Source: Taudactylus pleione
Lineage: Eukaryota; Chordata; Amphibia; Anura; Myobatrachidae
DNA length: 64,000 nucleotides
Direction of reading: 5' to 3'
Assembly: GCA_031769625.1 (NCBI GenBank)
Contig: JAUIMM010000015.1
Span: 31,693,501 to 31,757,500, forward strand
Shown piece after piece: positions 45,489-56,372 of the stretch. The notes beneath the pieces were generated by a model. The model saw only the letters and a list, made by a program, of their open reading frames with translations, was not told where the DNA came from and searched no databases. The position numbers and the translations under genes are program-made. Numbering within the stretch: the first letter of the stretch is position 1; every line of letters begins with the position of its first letter.

Positions 45489-45854
45489 CAGGGTTGCCTA
45501 CCTTTAACATTCTCTTCCCGGGAGAAGCCCGGGTAAGAGATGCAGCAGGGGGCCGATGGGGGCGGTGCTTGACGATTCGCGTCATTAAGCCCCGCCCCCT
45601 CGCGGTAAAATTGCCGCGATTGGGCACAATTTACATAGGGGGCGGGGCCAAATGCTGTGATTCATGCAGATTCACCGCTTAAGCCCCCGCCCCCTTCACG
45701 GAGACCCGCGATTGCCGCGGGTCTTCTCCTAATTCTGCCCACTTCACTAGGAAGTGGGCAGAATGCGGGAGAAATGCCTACCCTTCCGGGGGTGCGAGGG
45801 GTTAACCGAAAAATCGGGAGCCTCCCGCGAAAACCGGGAGGGTAGGCATGTATG
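45489..45854. mobile_element. hAT-type MITE with perfect 8-bp duplication
   Basis: Ends 'cagggttgcctacc' and inverted 'catacatgcctacc'. GTGCACCT lies outside both ends (45481-45488, 45855-45862). GC-rich interior with paired 'ctcccg/cgggag' blocks. Same family as 39769-40133. Located in the intron upstream of exon C. Confidence 0.88.
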
Positions 45855-46085
45855 GTGCACCTATTCCCTGGTCAGTGAGAGTTAGAAGCAGCGGTATTCA
45901 CAAGCTGCCGTGCACCTAACACCTCACTTTCTGGAACCACATGGATAATTGCACAGCCCGTAAGGAAACTACTAGCTAACAATACAGATGGTCCACATGT
46001 TTTGCCACCACTCATTTCACCAGCTCACTACTTCTACAAATACAATATAAACAATTACACTTATGATTTAATAACATTAGTTTAC

Positions 46086-46173
46086 CTGTTGGGCCATAGG
46101 CAAATATGGCAGCATTGTACCCCAAAATGATACCATACACTAGGTTCTTCATTGTGGACTGATAAACATGCTC
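46086..46173 (-). CDS. Kinesin exon B (start of P-loop)
   Basis: Acceptor 'catttcag', donor CAG|gtaaac. 88 bp, ends in phase 1. Encodes 'EHVYQSTMKNLVYGIILGYN' followed by 'AAIFAYGPT', the canonical lead into the kinesin nucleotide-binding loop. Confidence 0.9.
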
Positions 46174-46674
46174 CTGAAATGAGACACGTTTATTGATGCT
46201 ACATAAGCAATCATGCAAACATTTTTAAAACATGCTCTATACTAAATAAGGAGAAATGATAGCTGTACAGGCATTAATGTCTGATGCTACATTCACATGT
46301 GATGATAAATTGTTCTCATGCGCTATTTTACTCCCTTACAAGATGCAGCATGAGCAGATCTACCATATGTATAATGGGTGTAGGGTGTGTAGTGCACATG
46401 AGCACCTGAGTCTAGGGGTCCCCACACCGCACTCCATACACCCATTAAAGGTACTTACCATGCAGCCACCTCAAAAGAAATCTACCTTGTGGCACCATTT
46501 TCCTGGAGATATATGCATGCACAATAGGCTCTGGCACAGTACCAGAGACTACACCTCACATACAATGGTTTGGGGGGGACCCTTTCAGAGACTGCACACA
46601 GGAACCCTGTTCTCATAAGATATCCCTGTATTATATATACTATTAACTTTTATTATTATTGTAAATATCTCAGG

Positions 46675-47023
46675 CAGTGGCGTCCCTCCCCACGGTGTCA
46701 TCCGGGGCAGGGAGGGATGCTGTGCGCGTGCCGCTGAGAAGGGGGAGTGGCCATGCAGACAGAAGCATTGCCTCGTTGACAGGGGGCATGGCCTAGCCTA
46801 GCAGACCGAACCCCCATGCCTATTAATTGGGGGTGAGTGGGGGGGTGCAGGAGGTACCTGTATGCAGTGCTGGCCTGCTCCTTCAGTGTTAGGAGCCGAT
46901 TGCTGCACTTAATGCCACAGTGCAGCACCCGGCTCCTGTCAGTGAGGGGGAGTCTGCACCTTGGTGTCACCCCTCAGCGGGTGACACCTGGGTGCGGACC
47001 GCACCCCCCTTGTGATGCCACTG
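46675..47023. mobile_element. hAT-type MITE with CAGTGGC ends and perfect duplication
   Basis: Ends CAGTGGCGTC and inverted CAGTGGCATC. ATCTCAGG is repeated exactly outside both ends (46667-46674, 47024-47031), a classic hAT 8-bp duplication. It inserted about 20 bp inside the intron from exon A. Confidence 0.92.
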
Positions 47024-47042
47024 ATCTCAGGATTGCAATTAC

Positions 47043-47153
47043 CTGGGTAGCTGTTTGATCAAACACCTCATTAAAGGTAAACGTCCTTTCTCTGGTCCTG
47101 CAGCAACGCAGAACGTCATCAGGATCCTCGCCAGGGTCCTGCAGTAGTACTGT
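47043..47153 (-). CDS. Kinesin exon A (before the P-loop)
   Basis: Acceptor 'ctttccttatag', donor CAG|gtaatt. 111 bp, 37 codons, containing 'LLQDPGEDPDDVLR' and 'RTFTFNEVFDQTATQ', a close match in type to the KIF19 segment leading to the FDHTAT motif. A hAT MITE ends 20 bp downstream, in the intron. Confidence 0.85.
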
Positions 47154-47440
47154 CTATAAGGAAAGAGAAGACACATGTTCAGTAGATGTCACCAGGTTCT
47201 ACAAGCATCTCTGCAGCTACAGCAGAACATCTTAAGTCCAGTTTGTATTAATGGATGACGGCGAAGTCACACATAGGATCGGGATCTGGGAGTATAAAGT
47301 GATAATTATCAGCATTTCAGCACAGTTTCCAGAAACATTTTGCTGATATCTATAAAGCTCTATTAGTCACTGGCTCTTAGGCCCTTAAAACACAGGATGG
47401 CCTACCTCATAAGCCTGGGGGTCTGTCCAATTGTAAGTGA
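47154..47440. other. Upstream intron of the kinesin gene
   Basis: The branch/polypyrimidine region for exon A lies here. I searched the minus strand for the missing first motor exon and did not find it. Confidence 0.4.
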
Positions 47441-47453
47441 GACATATGTACTC

Positions 47454-47656
47454 GATTAATCAAATAAATAGCGGAGATGATGTAGGATGCGAGCGGCCAG
47501 GGGGCGTCTTTACAAAATAGCGAGCGCATGTTTTGTTTGCTCGCTCAGACATAGAGGCGTCAACAGATCGCAAAGAGCGAGCGCTCAATTTAAATAGCCG
47601 GCCCCTTTTTCTGAACGAGCGAGCGCAAATAGCGTCCCGCTCTGAATCAGGCCCTC
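47454..47656. mobile_element. Right half of a Harbinger-type MITE
   Basis: Nearly the same as 49243-49443 ('taatcaaataaatagcgg', 'caaatagcgtc', end 'ctctgaatcaggccc'). The left half is absent. Confidence 0.75.
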
Positions 47657-47678
47657 AGTTCATATTTTGCCACACAGT

Positions 47679-48496
47679 GGACTTCATTCAGAGTCAGTCG
47701 TAAGCGGCCGCTCGGTCGTACGCATCCGATGTTTCCAAACCACGCATGCGTACAGTTAGTTGTGCACATGTGCATCCAAAGTGCTGTCGATCGTACTGCT
47801 TACGAGCAGGAAGTGGCTTCCGAGAGTTGATTGACATGAAAGGCCGTTTGTGGGTGTTTACGGGGGTGATGGTCTAAAAACGCAGGCGTTCCTCACCGTT
47901 TTCAGGGCGTTTTAGGGGTGTACATAAATTTCCAGCTACGACCGCCATAGAAACCCGGAAGTAGTAAAACGTCACTCTGCGAGCAGGTTAGAGGCCTGGC
48001 TGATCACACAGCTTGAGGTTGGGTATGTGCTCTCTCAAGCACCAGAGTACAATCGTTACTATCGAATGTGACTGATGTTATGTTTGATGTTTCTATTTTG
48101 TGCCACACAATGGAAGCAGCTAATACTCGATTGTTGAAGCTAATAACACTGCTAATTGGCTTGTAATTGATTCAGTTGCGTTAGCATTAGCGAATAATAA
48201 GAATAAATCAATTTCACGGGGATGGCTTATTCTATGCGTTTTTTTGTTAATTTTTGGTGTAATTTGCACCCAACACAAGCGGCCGCAATCATAAGAAGAA
48301 AATTAACATACAGCGACCGGCAATGATTGACTCGATCGCTAACTGCTATCACTCGCTAGCTTGAGGAGGTGCTTTGTTCAGGTATGGGCGTCACTTTGGT
48401 TGCCATCGCCCGTCTGTGCGATTGTTTTTTTTTCTGATTCTCGATCGTTAGGCGTATGACCGTGCGGCCGCTTATGACCGACTATGAATGAGGTCC
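47679..48496. mobile_element. Harbinger-type MITE, 0.8 kb
   Basis: Left 'ggacttcattcagagtcagt' and inverted right 'ggacctcattcatagtcgg' with further 'cgtaagcggccgc' matched by 'gcggccgcttatgac'. Its left 300 bp resemble the left end of the autonomous element at 8175 ('catccgatgtt..aaaccacgcat', 'aaaacgcaggcgt'), so it is probably an internal deletion derivative. It sits in a minisatellite (47657-47678, 48497-48640). Confidence 0.75.
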
Positions 48497-48735
48497 CCTG
48501 TCCCCAGTACATGTTATGGCATATTGAAGTGCTCCCAGTTTATGTTATGCCACATTGTATTGCCCAGTTCACATTATGCCACATTGAAGTGCCCCCAGTT
48601 CATCATTGTACTGCCCCCAGTTCATATTATGCCACATTGCTCACTACAGCCCCAGCTCACTCTACAAAGGCAGTAATCAAGGAGAAGCCTATAATCTAAC
48701 AATGTTGAACTCACTGATTAGCTCAGCTCTACCTG

Positions 48736-49710
48736 TTAAGGTGGCCACACACATACAGATGTGCACACAATCAGCCAATGTGTATGATTTATGTACGATT
48801 TCCCTTGAAACTCTCCCCGGCAGCTCTGCACACGATATGCACACAGGGCCTGATTCAGAGCCGCTCGTAAGCGGCCACTCGTTCGCTCCGAGCGATGTTC
48901 GCACATCTGCGCATGCGTATGGGTCGTAATGCGCATGTGCCAACCAGTCAGTGCGGTCGGAAATCATGTGTTCGCAAAATAGCGAGTGCCTGCTAATTTG
49001 ATTGACAGGATGAGGCATTTGTGGGTGGTAACAGGGGAAGGTGCTTGAAAACGGGGAGTGGAGATCCGAACGCAGGCGTGCCAAATGGTCAAAACGGGCG
49101 TTTTAAGGGTGTGCATAATTAACAAAGCAGCGTCATCGGCCACGTCACTTGGTTGTCTCTTAGCCTGAACTGTTCGCATGATTGCGGTAGGAAAATACAA
49201 CCACAAGCACTGCAAGCAGTTCAGACGCCTTTCGATGTACTCTATTAATCAAATAAATAGCGGAGATAACGTATGATGCGAACGGCCAGGGGGCGTCTTT
49301 ACAAAATAGCGAGCGCATATTTTGTTCGTTCGCTCAGACAAAGAGGCGTCAACAGACCACAAAGAGCGAGCACTCTATTAAAATACCCGGCCCCTTTTTC
49401 TGAACGAGCGAGCGCAAATAGCGTCCGGCTCTGAATCAGGCCCACAATTTGGTGTCCAATCTTCAAATGATCTCTCCTGCATCCAAACTTTTCACTGTGT
49501 ATTGTATCCTAGATTGTCAGATCTGCCCTACTGCACGGCAGATTTGACGATGCGATGTGCGACCAGCGGGAACACGCATCACATCGTGATCGTGAGTGGG
49601 GACTCAAGATTTCCTCACGATTTTGGCCATATTTTACACGATCTGTCGTTCCAATGCATCGGAATCGGTCAGATCGGGTAAAATATCGCTATGTGTGTGG
49701 GCACCATTAG
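48736..49710. mobile_element. MITE with GGTGSCCACACACATA ends, split by another MITE
   Basis: Left 'aggtggccacacacatacag' and inverted right 'atggtgcccacacacatag'. The interior 'ggtgtccaatc..' and 'cacgatctgtcg' parts are separated by the insertion at 48846-49443. Confidence 0.7.
48846..49443. mobile_element. Harbinger-type MITE nested in another MITE
   Basis: Left GGGCCTGATTCAGAGCCG and inverted right GGGCCTGATTCAGAGCCG, identical over 18 bp. ACA flanks both sides (48843-48845, 49444-49446). Subterminal blocks match the 8175 element ('ttgattgacag', 'aacgcaggcgtg'). Confidence 0.88.
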
Positions 49711-49753
49711 GGTAAAATGAGAGCATGAGAGATGGATCATATCAGTGTGGAGC

Positions 49754-51438
49754 TTAACTGAGAGTGAGAGACAGCGATCGCCACCTATATGAGCTCTGAT
49801 GAGTTGGAACGAGCTGGCATTTCTGAGATGCTGCTACTGGTGACGCTGCTGCTGCGTAAGGTGATACATCTACCCAGTGGGCTGTCACAGTCATATAGTC
49901 CTTAGTCTGCCCTGTTCCACTTGTCCACATGTCCGTGGTTAAGTGGATATTGGGTACAACGGCATTTTTCAGGACACTGAGGACACTTTTTCTGACGTTT
50001 CTGTACAGTCTCGGTATCGCCTGCCTAGTGAAGTGGAATCTAGACGGGATTTGGAACCGGGGACACACCACCTCCATCAATTGTCTAAATCCCACTGCAC
50101 TAATGGCGGATACTGGACGAACGTCTAACACCAACATAGCAGTCAAGGCCTCAGTTATACGTTTTGCTTCAGGATGACTGCTGTCGTACTTCATCCTCCT
50201 CGCTAAGGACTGTTGGAGGGTCAATTGTTTAGTAAAAGTAGTGGTGTTCCTACTTCCTCTCTGGGATGATGAACGACTCCCAGCAGCAGCAACAGCAGCA
50301 GCGGCAGCAGGAGGCGTAGCAATGCAGGATCCTCCGGAGGAATCCCGGATAGGAGAGTCAGTCATGCCAGTGACATGGCCTGCAGGACTACTTCCGATCC
50401 TGACTAAGGAGGAAATTGACGAGGAGGGAGTTGACGGTGTGGTTTGCAGGCGCTTGGATACAACAGGACAACGGGATTTAGGTGTCCCTGGACTGCTTAC
50501 GGTCTTAGCCAAAGTTTCTGAACTTGAAAGTAACTTATTATGAACACGCTGCAGGTGCCGTATAAGGGAGGATGTTCCTAGGTGGTTAGGTTAATGTCCC
50601 TACCCCTACTTATTCCACCTTTACATATGGTACATATGGCAAGACAGTTGTTGTCCGGATTTGGATAGAAATATTGCCAGACCAAAGAGGTGGAATGTTT
50701 GGTCTTCTGCCCAGGCATGACCGTGATGGGCTTTTTCATCCCACAGACAACAACTGTCTCCCCTGGAGCCTGATTTAAACAAACCACATCACCATCAGAA
50801 TCCTCCTCGCCAACTTCCTCCTCAGCGCCAGCTACACCAGTATCCTCATCCTGTTGTACTTCAAGAGTGACATCTTCAATTTGCATATCAGCAAGTGGAC
50901 TGTGGGTGCTCCTTTCAGCACTTGCAGGGGGCGTGCAAATGGTGGAAAGAGCCACCTCTTCCCATCCAGTGCTGGGAAGGTCAGGCATCGCAACCACCAC
51001 CACACTTGGACACTCCTTGGGGATTTGTGATATCTTCTTAGAAAGCACAGTTCTTCGCTGTGCTTTTGCCAGCTTAACTCTTTTGATTTTTTTAGTGGGA
51101 GGAGGGCTTCCATCGTCATGTGAAGCTGAACCACTAGTCATGAACATACTAGGGATCGACCTTAGCCGTTCCTTGCTACTCCGTGTCGTAAATGGCATAT
51201 TGGCAAGTTTACGTTTCTCTTCAGATTTAAATGTTTTTTTCAAGGTCATTTTCCTGAACTTTGTCATTTGGGATTGTATGTGCCCTCTACTATGACATTG
51301 GGCATCGGCCTTGGCAGACGACGTTGATGGCATGTTATCGTCTATGTCATGACTAGTGGCAGCAGCTTCAGCACTAGGAGGAAGTGGTTCTTGATCTTTC
51401 TCTATTTTATTTTTATCGGAGAAAGTTTGGTCCTCCAT
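49754..51438 (-). pseudogene. hAT transposase N-terminal part, BED zinc finger, frameshifted
   Basis: From ATG at 51438 the frame encodes a low-complexity, basic N-terminus ('TKFRKMTLKKTFKSEEKRKL'), an acidic stretch ('DEDTGVAGAEEEVGEEDSDG') and then a BED-type zinc finger (W/F-rich 'SLVWQYFYPNP' and CTICKG; the His pair 'LIRHLQRVH' follows after the break). Relative to the other copy, five extra bases (a repeated taacc near 50585) shift the frame and give a stop at 50578-50580. The remaining frame (50512-49754) has Ser/Pro-rich linkers and hAT catalytic-domain start 'FTKQLTLQQSLARRMKYDS', 'VPNIHLTTDMWTS' (first catalytic Asp in TTDMW). It ends early. hAT transposases excise and reinsert the element with an 8-bp duplication. 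Confidence 0.85.
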
Positions 51439-51469
51439 TTATGTTATATCGATTTGATATATACGTGCG

Positions 51470-52110
51470 GCTGAACACAGAAAATATTTTGTTATTCGGT
51501 TTGGAGTGTACTTTGGGGGTTACAGCACCCTTTAACGGTCAAGCCAGCCAGCCCTTTAGTTATGACACAGGCGCACGCTTGGCACTACTTTGTTGATGCA
51601 CGTGCGGCTACTGTGCACACAATTCACAAACACAGAAAAAATATTTTGTTATTTGGTTTGGAGTGTACTTTGGGGGTTACAGCACCCTTTAACGGTCAAG
51701 CCAGCCGGCCCTTTACTTATGACACAGGCGCATGCTTGGCACTACTTTGTTGATGCACGTGCGGCTACTGTGCACACAATTCACAAACACAGAAAAAATA
51801 TTTTGTTATTTGGTTTGGAGTGTACTTTGGGGGTTACAGCACCCTTTAACGGTCAAGCCAGCCGGCCCTTTACTTATGACACAGGCGCATGCTTGGCACT
51901 ACTTTGTTGATGCACGTGCGGCTACTGCGCACACAATTCACAAACACAGAAAATATTTTGTTATTTGGTTTGGAGTGTACTTTGGGGGTTACAGCACCCT
52001 TTAACGGTCAAGCCAGCCGGCCCTTTACTTATGACACAGGCGCACGCTTGTCACTACTTTGTTGATGCACGTGCGGCTACTGCGCACACTATTCACAAAC
52101 ACAGAAAATA
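51470..52110. repeat. 156-bp tandem repeat in hAT leader
   Basis: About four copies spaced 156-157 bp, with 'ttggtttggagtgtactttg', 'aacggtcaagccagccggcc' and 'gttgatgcacgtgcggctac'. The other hAT copy has diverged versions at 62380-63060. ORFs in the array are repeat artefacts. Confidence 0.92.
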
Positions 52111-52679
52111 TATTATTTTTTTAGCACTCGGGGGGAGCACCCCTGATGGACAGAGCACCCCCTGGACCACACTACAGCACCTCTTTAGGACTGGGACACT
52201 GCACAGGACTTTGGAGTGGACACAGCCCCTATGGAGAACTGACTGCACAACACAGTCCAGCCAGCCCCTATGGACTTTGAAGTAGTGGACACAGCCCCTA
52301 TTAACAACAGCAGCACAGCACAACACAGCCAGCCCCTATGGACTTTGAAGTAGTGGACACAGCCCCTATGGACAACAGCAGCACAGCGCAGCACAGCACA
52401 GCACAACACTACTCTGCACTACACTACACTACACAGCCCAGCCAGCCCTAACTCCCACCCTCCCTCTTCACTGTCCACAGCCGAGTGAGAAAATGGCGCC
52501 GACGCGGGTATCTTATATAGGATCCAAAACCCGCGAGACCCGGAAGGCGGAATGATGAAGTTTTGCCTCGATTTCAGATCCGAGTCAGGCGGGAAAAGTC
52601 GAGCCTGACTCGGATCTGCCTCGGATCGGGGGGGCTCGGGGGGGTTCGGATTTCAGAAATCCGAACCCGCTCACCCCTA

Positions 52680-52949
52680 ATAGTAATACTCAAAAGAGAT
52701 TCATTAGTGAAAAAAAGAACACACACACACGTAATGCAGATTACAGTACACTGCATACAATAAACTGCACAAAATAAGAGACATGGGCAATCCACAGATT
52801 TTACGCATTAGTGTAGATATTTATGCAAAACATATAAAAGTCACTTGAACAACAATATCTTCACATCCATTTTTACTCAGGTGAATGGAGGAGAACTGGA
52901 TACTCTCATAGAGGGTGTAGTTATTATGCCAAAACTTGAGATGGCGGCG
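52680..52949. other. Flank of the hAT copy
   Basis: Unassigned, no gene seen. Confidence 0.4.
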
Positions 52950-53250
52950 TTTAGAATGTCAGAACCGGAATCCCGACAACAGTCAGCATCTCAGCGCCAG
53001 CATCTCAACCGCTGACATCCCGATGGTAAGTATTGGGGGTAGAGGGAGGGTTAGGGGATAGGGTTAGGCACTAGGGGGAGGGTTAGGTTTAGTCTAAGGG
53101 GAGGGAGGACTAGGTTTAGGGGTAGTAGGATTAGGGTAATTACTAGTAGCTGTTAGTATTCTAACCCAGTCGGGATTCCGGCATCAGGACTCTGAGCATC
53201 GGGATTCTGAGCACAGTGATCCTGAGCACCGGCGTCCCGTACCCAACCCT
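52950..53250. mobile_element. Element with telomere-like interior (GGTTAG sense)
   Basis: Left 'gaaccggaatcccgacaaca', right 'gtcgggattccggcatcagg', interior 'gggagggttaggggataggg'-type repeats. Opposite strand orientation to 42310-42785. Confidence 0.65.
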
Positions 53251-53365
53251 CCCATAGGGACCTATTTATTAATGTTGTGAGAAATGCTCCAAAACCTAAG
53301 GTTCCTATTTGCGCTGATAAGCAACTGTCTGGTAAAGCTCTAAACTTATACTTTTACCATTATTT

Positions 53366-53480
53366 GGGCCTAATTCAGAGATGTATGTAAACCCAATGTT
53401 TGCGTATATCTCTGATGTTTTTAAATCTGCACATGCGCATAAGCCACACTGCGCATGTGCAGATCTGGGTCTGCGATATC
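53366..53480. mobile_element. Left end of a Harbinger-like MITE
   Basis: 'gggcctaattcagagatgta' followed by 'gcacatgcgcataagccaca' and its inverse. Right end not identified. Confidence 0.45.
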
Positions 53481-54851
53481 GCTCGCAGTGCCTCAAACAC
53501 CCCAAATGCTGCTGGTATTTGGGATCGATGAAGGGACAATGACAGGCAATGTTACACATAAGGAAGGCATGCTGAAGCCAGTGGCCACAGCTTCACTGGA
53601 TTCAGCAGATTTCCCCGCCAACCAGGTCCACCATCAGGGGGGGGACTAGAGTCCAGGGACCAGACAGAAAGAGGGGCTCGGCCCTGGCTCCTACCACCCA
53701 GGGCCATGGGGAGCTCATGACAGTTCCCGGAGCTCCCCTCAGTTGCTAGCAAGGCCCACAGCCGCTAGCTCCCCTGTGCCGGGCTGATTCTAGATGCATG
53801 GTGCAACAGGGGCTAGACAGGGAAGTTTTTTTTGTAATTGCAGCGTGGGGAGCATGACGATGACGTCACACCGCGCTATTGAAAGGAGCCGCAGCGTACC
53901 CGAGAGATGAAGAGGAGCGGCTGCCAGCCAGAATAAGGTAAGTGATTGATGCTGGGGCTGGCCGGAAGCTCGCAGGCTGGGGTTGGATGGAGACACACTG
54001 GCAGGGGCTGGCTAGAGACACAGGAGGGCTGGCTGGTGATACAAAAGGGAGGCTGGCTGATACAGAAAGGGGGGGGCTGGCTGGTGACACAGAAAGGGGC
54101 TGCTGGTTGGGGAGGCAGAATGGGGATGGCTGGAGGCATGCAGGCTGGGGTTGGATGGAGACACACTGGCAGGGGCTGGCTAGAGACACAGGAGGGCTGG
54201 CTGGTGACATATAAAGGGGGGGCTGGCTGGTGACACAGAAAAGGGGTGCTGGTTGGGGAGGCAGAATGAGGATGGCTGGAGAAACTGCAGTGCTGGAGTT
54301 GCTGAAACACGGGGGGGTTTGGGGGCCCTGCTTATTTGGTCAGTCCCGGGCCCCATAATTTCTGATGGCAGCCCTGCCGCCATCCTGAGTAATTAGGGTT
54401 TCTCATATGACCAATATTCATGCAGATAATCCTGCTACTAATTACTATGGTGACAGTACTGGATGACAAAAATAGATGTAAATAATTCACAAACTGACGG
54501 TTTTTATTTATATATTTTCATTTATTTTTTACATCAGTTTATCTTCTCACACATGTGCTTATATTCAGAGACAGGTCCAGCGGAATGTACTGTAAGTTTA
54601 CAGTTACTACTCTGGGTCAGTGATGCCTTGGTAAGTCAGCATTGTTCAGCAATTTATTTTTGTAAAATTACAGCAATAAGTGATATTTATAGTGCCTTGG
54701 CAAGTGGCAATAAAAAAAAATCAGCCTTAATGGCGGAGAATGGGGCATATTGTTTAATAATCCCTGAAGCGAGATCTGAATATTAAACATGTCAGGGTTT
54801 TCTCTGTGGATAATTACAAAAACACGTTTTGTAAATTAGTTCTTGTATCTC
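53481..54851. other. Unassigned, with a duplicated GC-rich block
   Basis: About 53975-54130 and 54140-54270 are near-copies (about 165 bp) with 'ggctggggttggatggagac', themselves made of 'ggctggctggtgacacagaa' units. The ORFs there follow from the repeat. No gene recognised. Confidence 0.55.
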
Positions 54852-55320
54852 AGGGCCTGATTCACTATCCATCGCAATTGCGAATGCAATAGCGATTACG
54901 CACGCACAGTTCGACTGCGATAGTATACTAATCCATTGTGATCACTATGCCACGCAGCACAACATAAAGGCGCTCACTTTACCTTACACACAACTGTAAT
55001 GATTAGCAAGACTGCGAAACCATCAGTACAGTCGAGTACCATCACAGCCTCACACACACTTGCACAAGGTCTAACTTTACTCAGAAATTGCTAACTTTCA
55101 CGCACGCTATGAGTCCTCAAGCTGCATAAAGCATCGCAGTGGCTAATATATGTATGCCCCTGTAACGGCTTTCAAACGCACTGGCATGCCTGCATTTCTC
55201 CGACAACCCCCCCGTCACCACCCAAAACGGCACTTCCCATCAATCACTCGGTGATGGGTCTGCATAGTCATGCGCACTGCGATGCATACACATGTGCAGA
55301 ACGCAACAATTGGCCGACTA
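54852..55320. mobile_element. MITE left part (TTCACTATCCATCGCAATTGCG end)
   Basis: Begins 'gggcctgattcactatccat' followed by 'cgcaattgcgaatgcaata'. It keeps the outer GGGCCTGATTC of the Harbinger family with a different subterminal part. Right end not found. Confidence 0.5.
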
Positions 55321-55965
55321 TGTGTTTGAGTCAAACAAAAAAAAGATGTTTGAAAAAGGAATAGGCATTCTTTTACAGTCACATGAATGGATCATAAATA
55401 AACAAACAACATGTATATATCTCCAGGAGACCTTCTGCCAAACATTAGTGGCTGTTCGTTTCCATTTCCAGGGGCACTGCAGGTGCGCACACAGGGGATG
55501 TTTCGTAGTACCTAGAAACACCCCCTGCCTGCCACCTGCCATTCCCCTGGCATCATCGGTCCTGGCAACTCGAAGGGGCACCCAGAACACTTCAATTGTG
55601 GCCGGACAACCTACATTCATTACCAGTGACCGACGGCACCCGTGAGTGACCCGTTGACCCGGCAATGTCATACACATGTTGTCTGATGGCATCCGGCGGT
55701 ACCCCATGACCGCGGAAAGGTCGCACATGTGATGCGCAGGAGCCTGGACTGGACTGCAGTGGAGGAGAGTGAGACCCGCCACTGCGCGATGCTGCTGGAA
55801 TGTGTAAGGAGGAGCCTAGACTGCTGCCCAAGGAACGTAACAAGCAGGGGCCAGGTAAGTTACAGTACCTACAGCTGGTTTGGATCAACTGCGCACATCC
55901 ATGGTGTGGTATTGGTGGAGAATGATATGGAAGGGGTTTGAGGTGGGTTGGGGGGATGGGATACT
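55321..55965. other. Unassigned GC-rich segment
   Basis: ORFs of 70-154 codons occur on both strands without a recognised domain. An exon-like 'gggccag|gtaagt' context at 55850 may be chance. Confidence 0.35.
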
Positions 55966-56175
55966 GGCTATGATTCAGAGCCGGATGCTCTGAACGAGCG
56001 CTCGCTCTGAATCAGGGTGGTTTTTTTTTTTGGAGCGGCCTCCTGGCCGCTCGCATAGCTGTGGGTGACCACCCACTGCTAGAGGGAGCGGCCAGGTTGA
56101 TGGTCACGATGGTCAAGCCCATCGCGACCATCGGGCTTGCGATGAGACCCTTGTGGTAGGGTCTCGTGGCCGCAA
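55966..56175. mobile_element. Shortened Harbinger-type MITE
   Basis: 'tgattcagagccggatgctc', then 'gagcgctcgctctgaatca' (inverse end), then subterminal 'gatggtcacgatggtc' and 'gcgaccatc' hairpins as in 37464-38012. Arrangement scrambled. Confidence 0.55.
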
Positions 56176-56221
56176 CCCCAAACATCACACTTGTTAATAA
56201 AATACTTATTTTGCCTCATTT

Positions 56222-56372
56222 AAGGGGAGATTTAATAAAGCTTAGAGAGAGATACAATCATGAGAACAAACAACCAATAACCTCGTACTGTAACTGTCAC
56301 TTTTCAAACACAGCCTGTAAAGTGACAGTTAGGAGCTGAATGGTCAGTGCTTTATCTTACACAGGCCTAACC
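56222..56372. mobile_element. Snapback MITE, diverged
   Basis: 'ggagatttaataaagcttag' and a centre with 'aactgtcacttttcaaacac' against 'gtgacagttaggagctga'. Same family as 57840-58020. Confidence 0.6.

Larger units (their letters stand above)
36501..47153 (-). pseudogene. KIF19-like kinesin gene, incomplete and probably decaying
   Basis: Minus-strand exons join in phase to a kinesin motor closest to KIF19, a kinesin-8-type motor that in vertebrates walks to and shortens microtubule plus ends in cilia. Seven firm exons run 47153-47043, 46173-46086, 45254-45115, 44587-44462, 44085-43906, 43244-43101 and 40524-40402. Switch I (NSSRSH), switch II (DLAGSE) and 'INRSLLAL' are kept. The P-loop reads GTGKMF, with Met for the essential Thr/Ser, and 'RDSKLTWLL' has Trp for Arg. 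Weaker tail exons are at 39720-39642, 39330-39270, 38988-38212 and 36704-36501; the third has a stop. The start of the motor was not found upstream of 47153. No frameshift was seen in the seven motor exons, so a recently inactivated or altered paralogue fits best. I give no gene symbol because orthology to KIF19 itself is unproven. Confidence 0.8.
49754..52679 (-). mobile_element. ZBED-type hAT transposon, 3'-truncated copy
   Basis: On the minus strand it starts at 52679 with TAGGGGTGAGCGGGTTCGG and a foldback 'ggatttctgaaatccga'-like end, has a TATA box near 52512-52518, a leader with a 156-bp tandem repeat, and the transposase N-terminal half. No matching right end was found near 49740, so the copy is truncated. 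A second copy in inverse orientation starts at 61890. Confidence 0.85.

Noticed and set aside
47154..52700. First motor exon of the kinesin gene
   Set aside because: I looked for the N-terminal 'VALRVRP' type motif on the minus strand and found none; the stretch is filled with transposons, so the exon may lie beyond or be lost.
55321..55965. Possible gene in the GC-rich segment
   Set aside because: ORFs on both strands are of similar length, no domain is recognised, and the splice-like motif has no partner.
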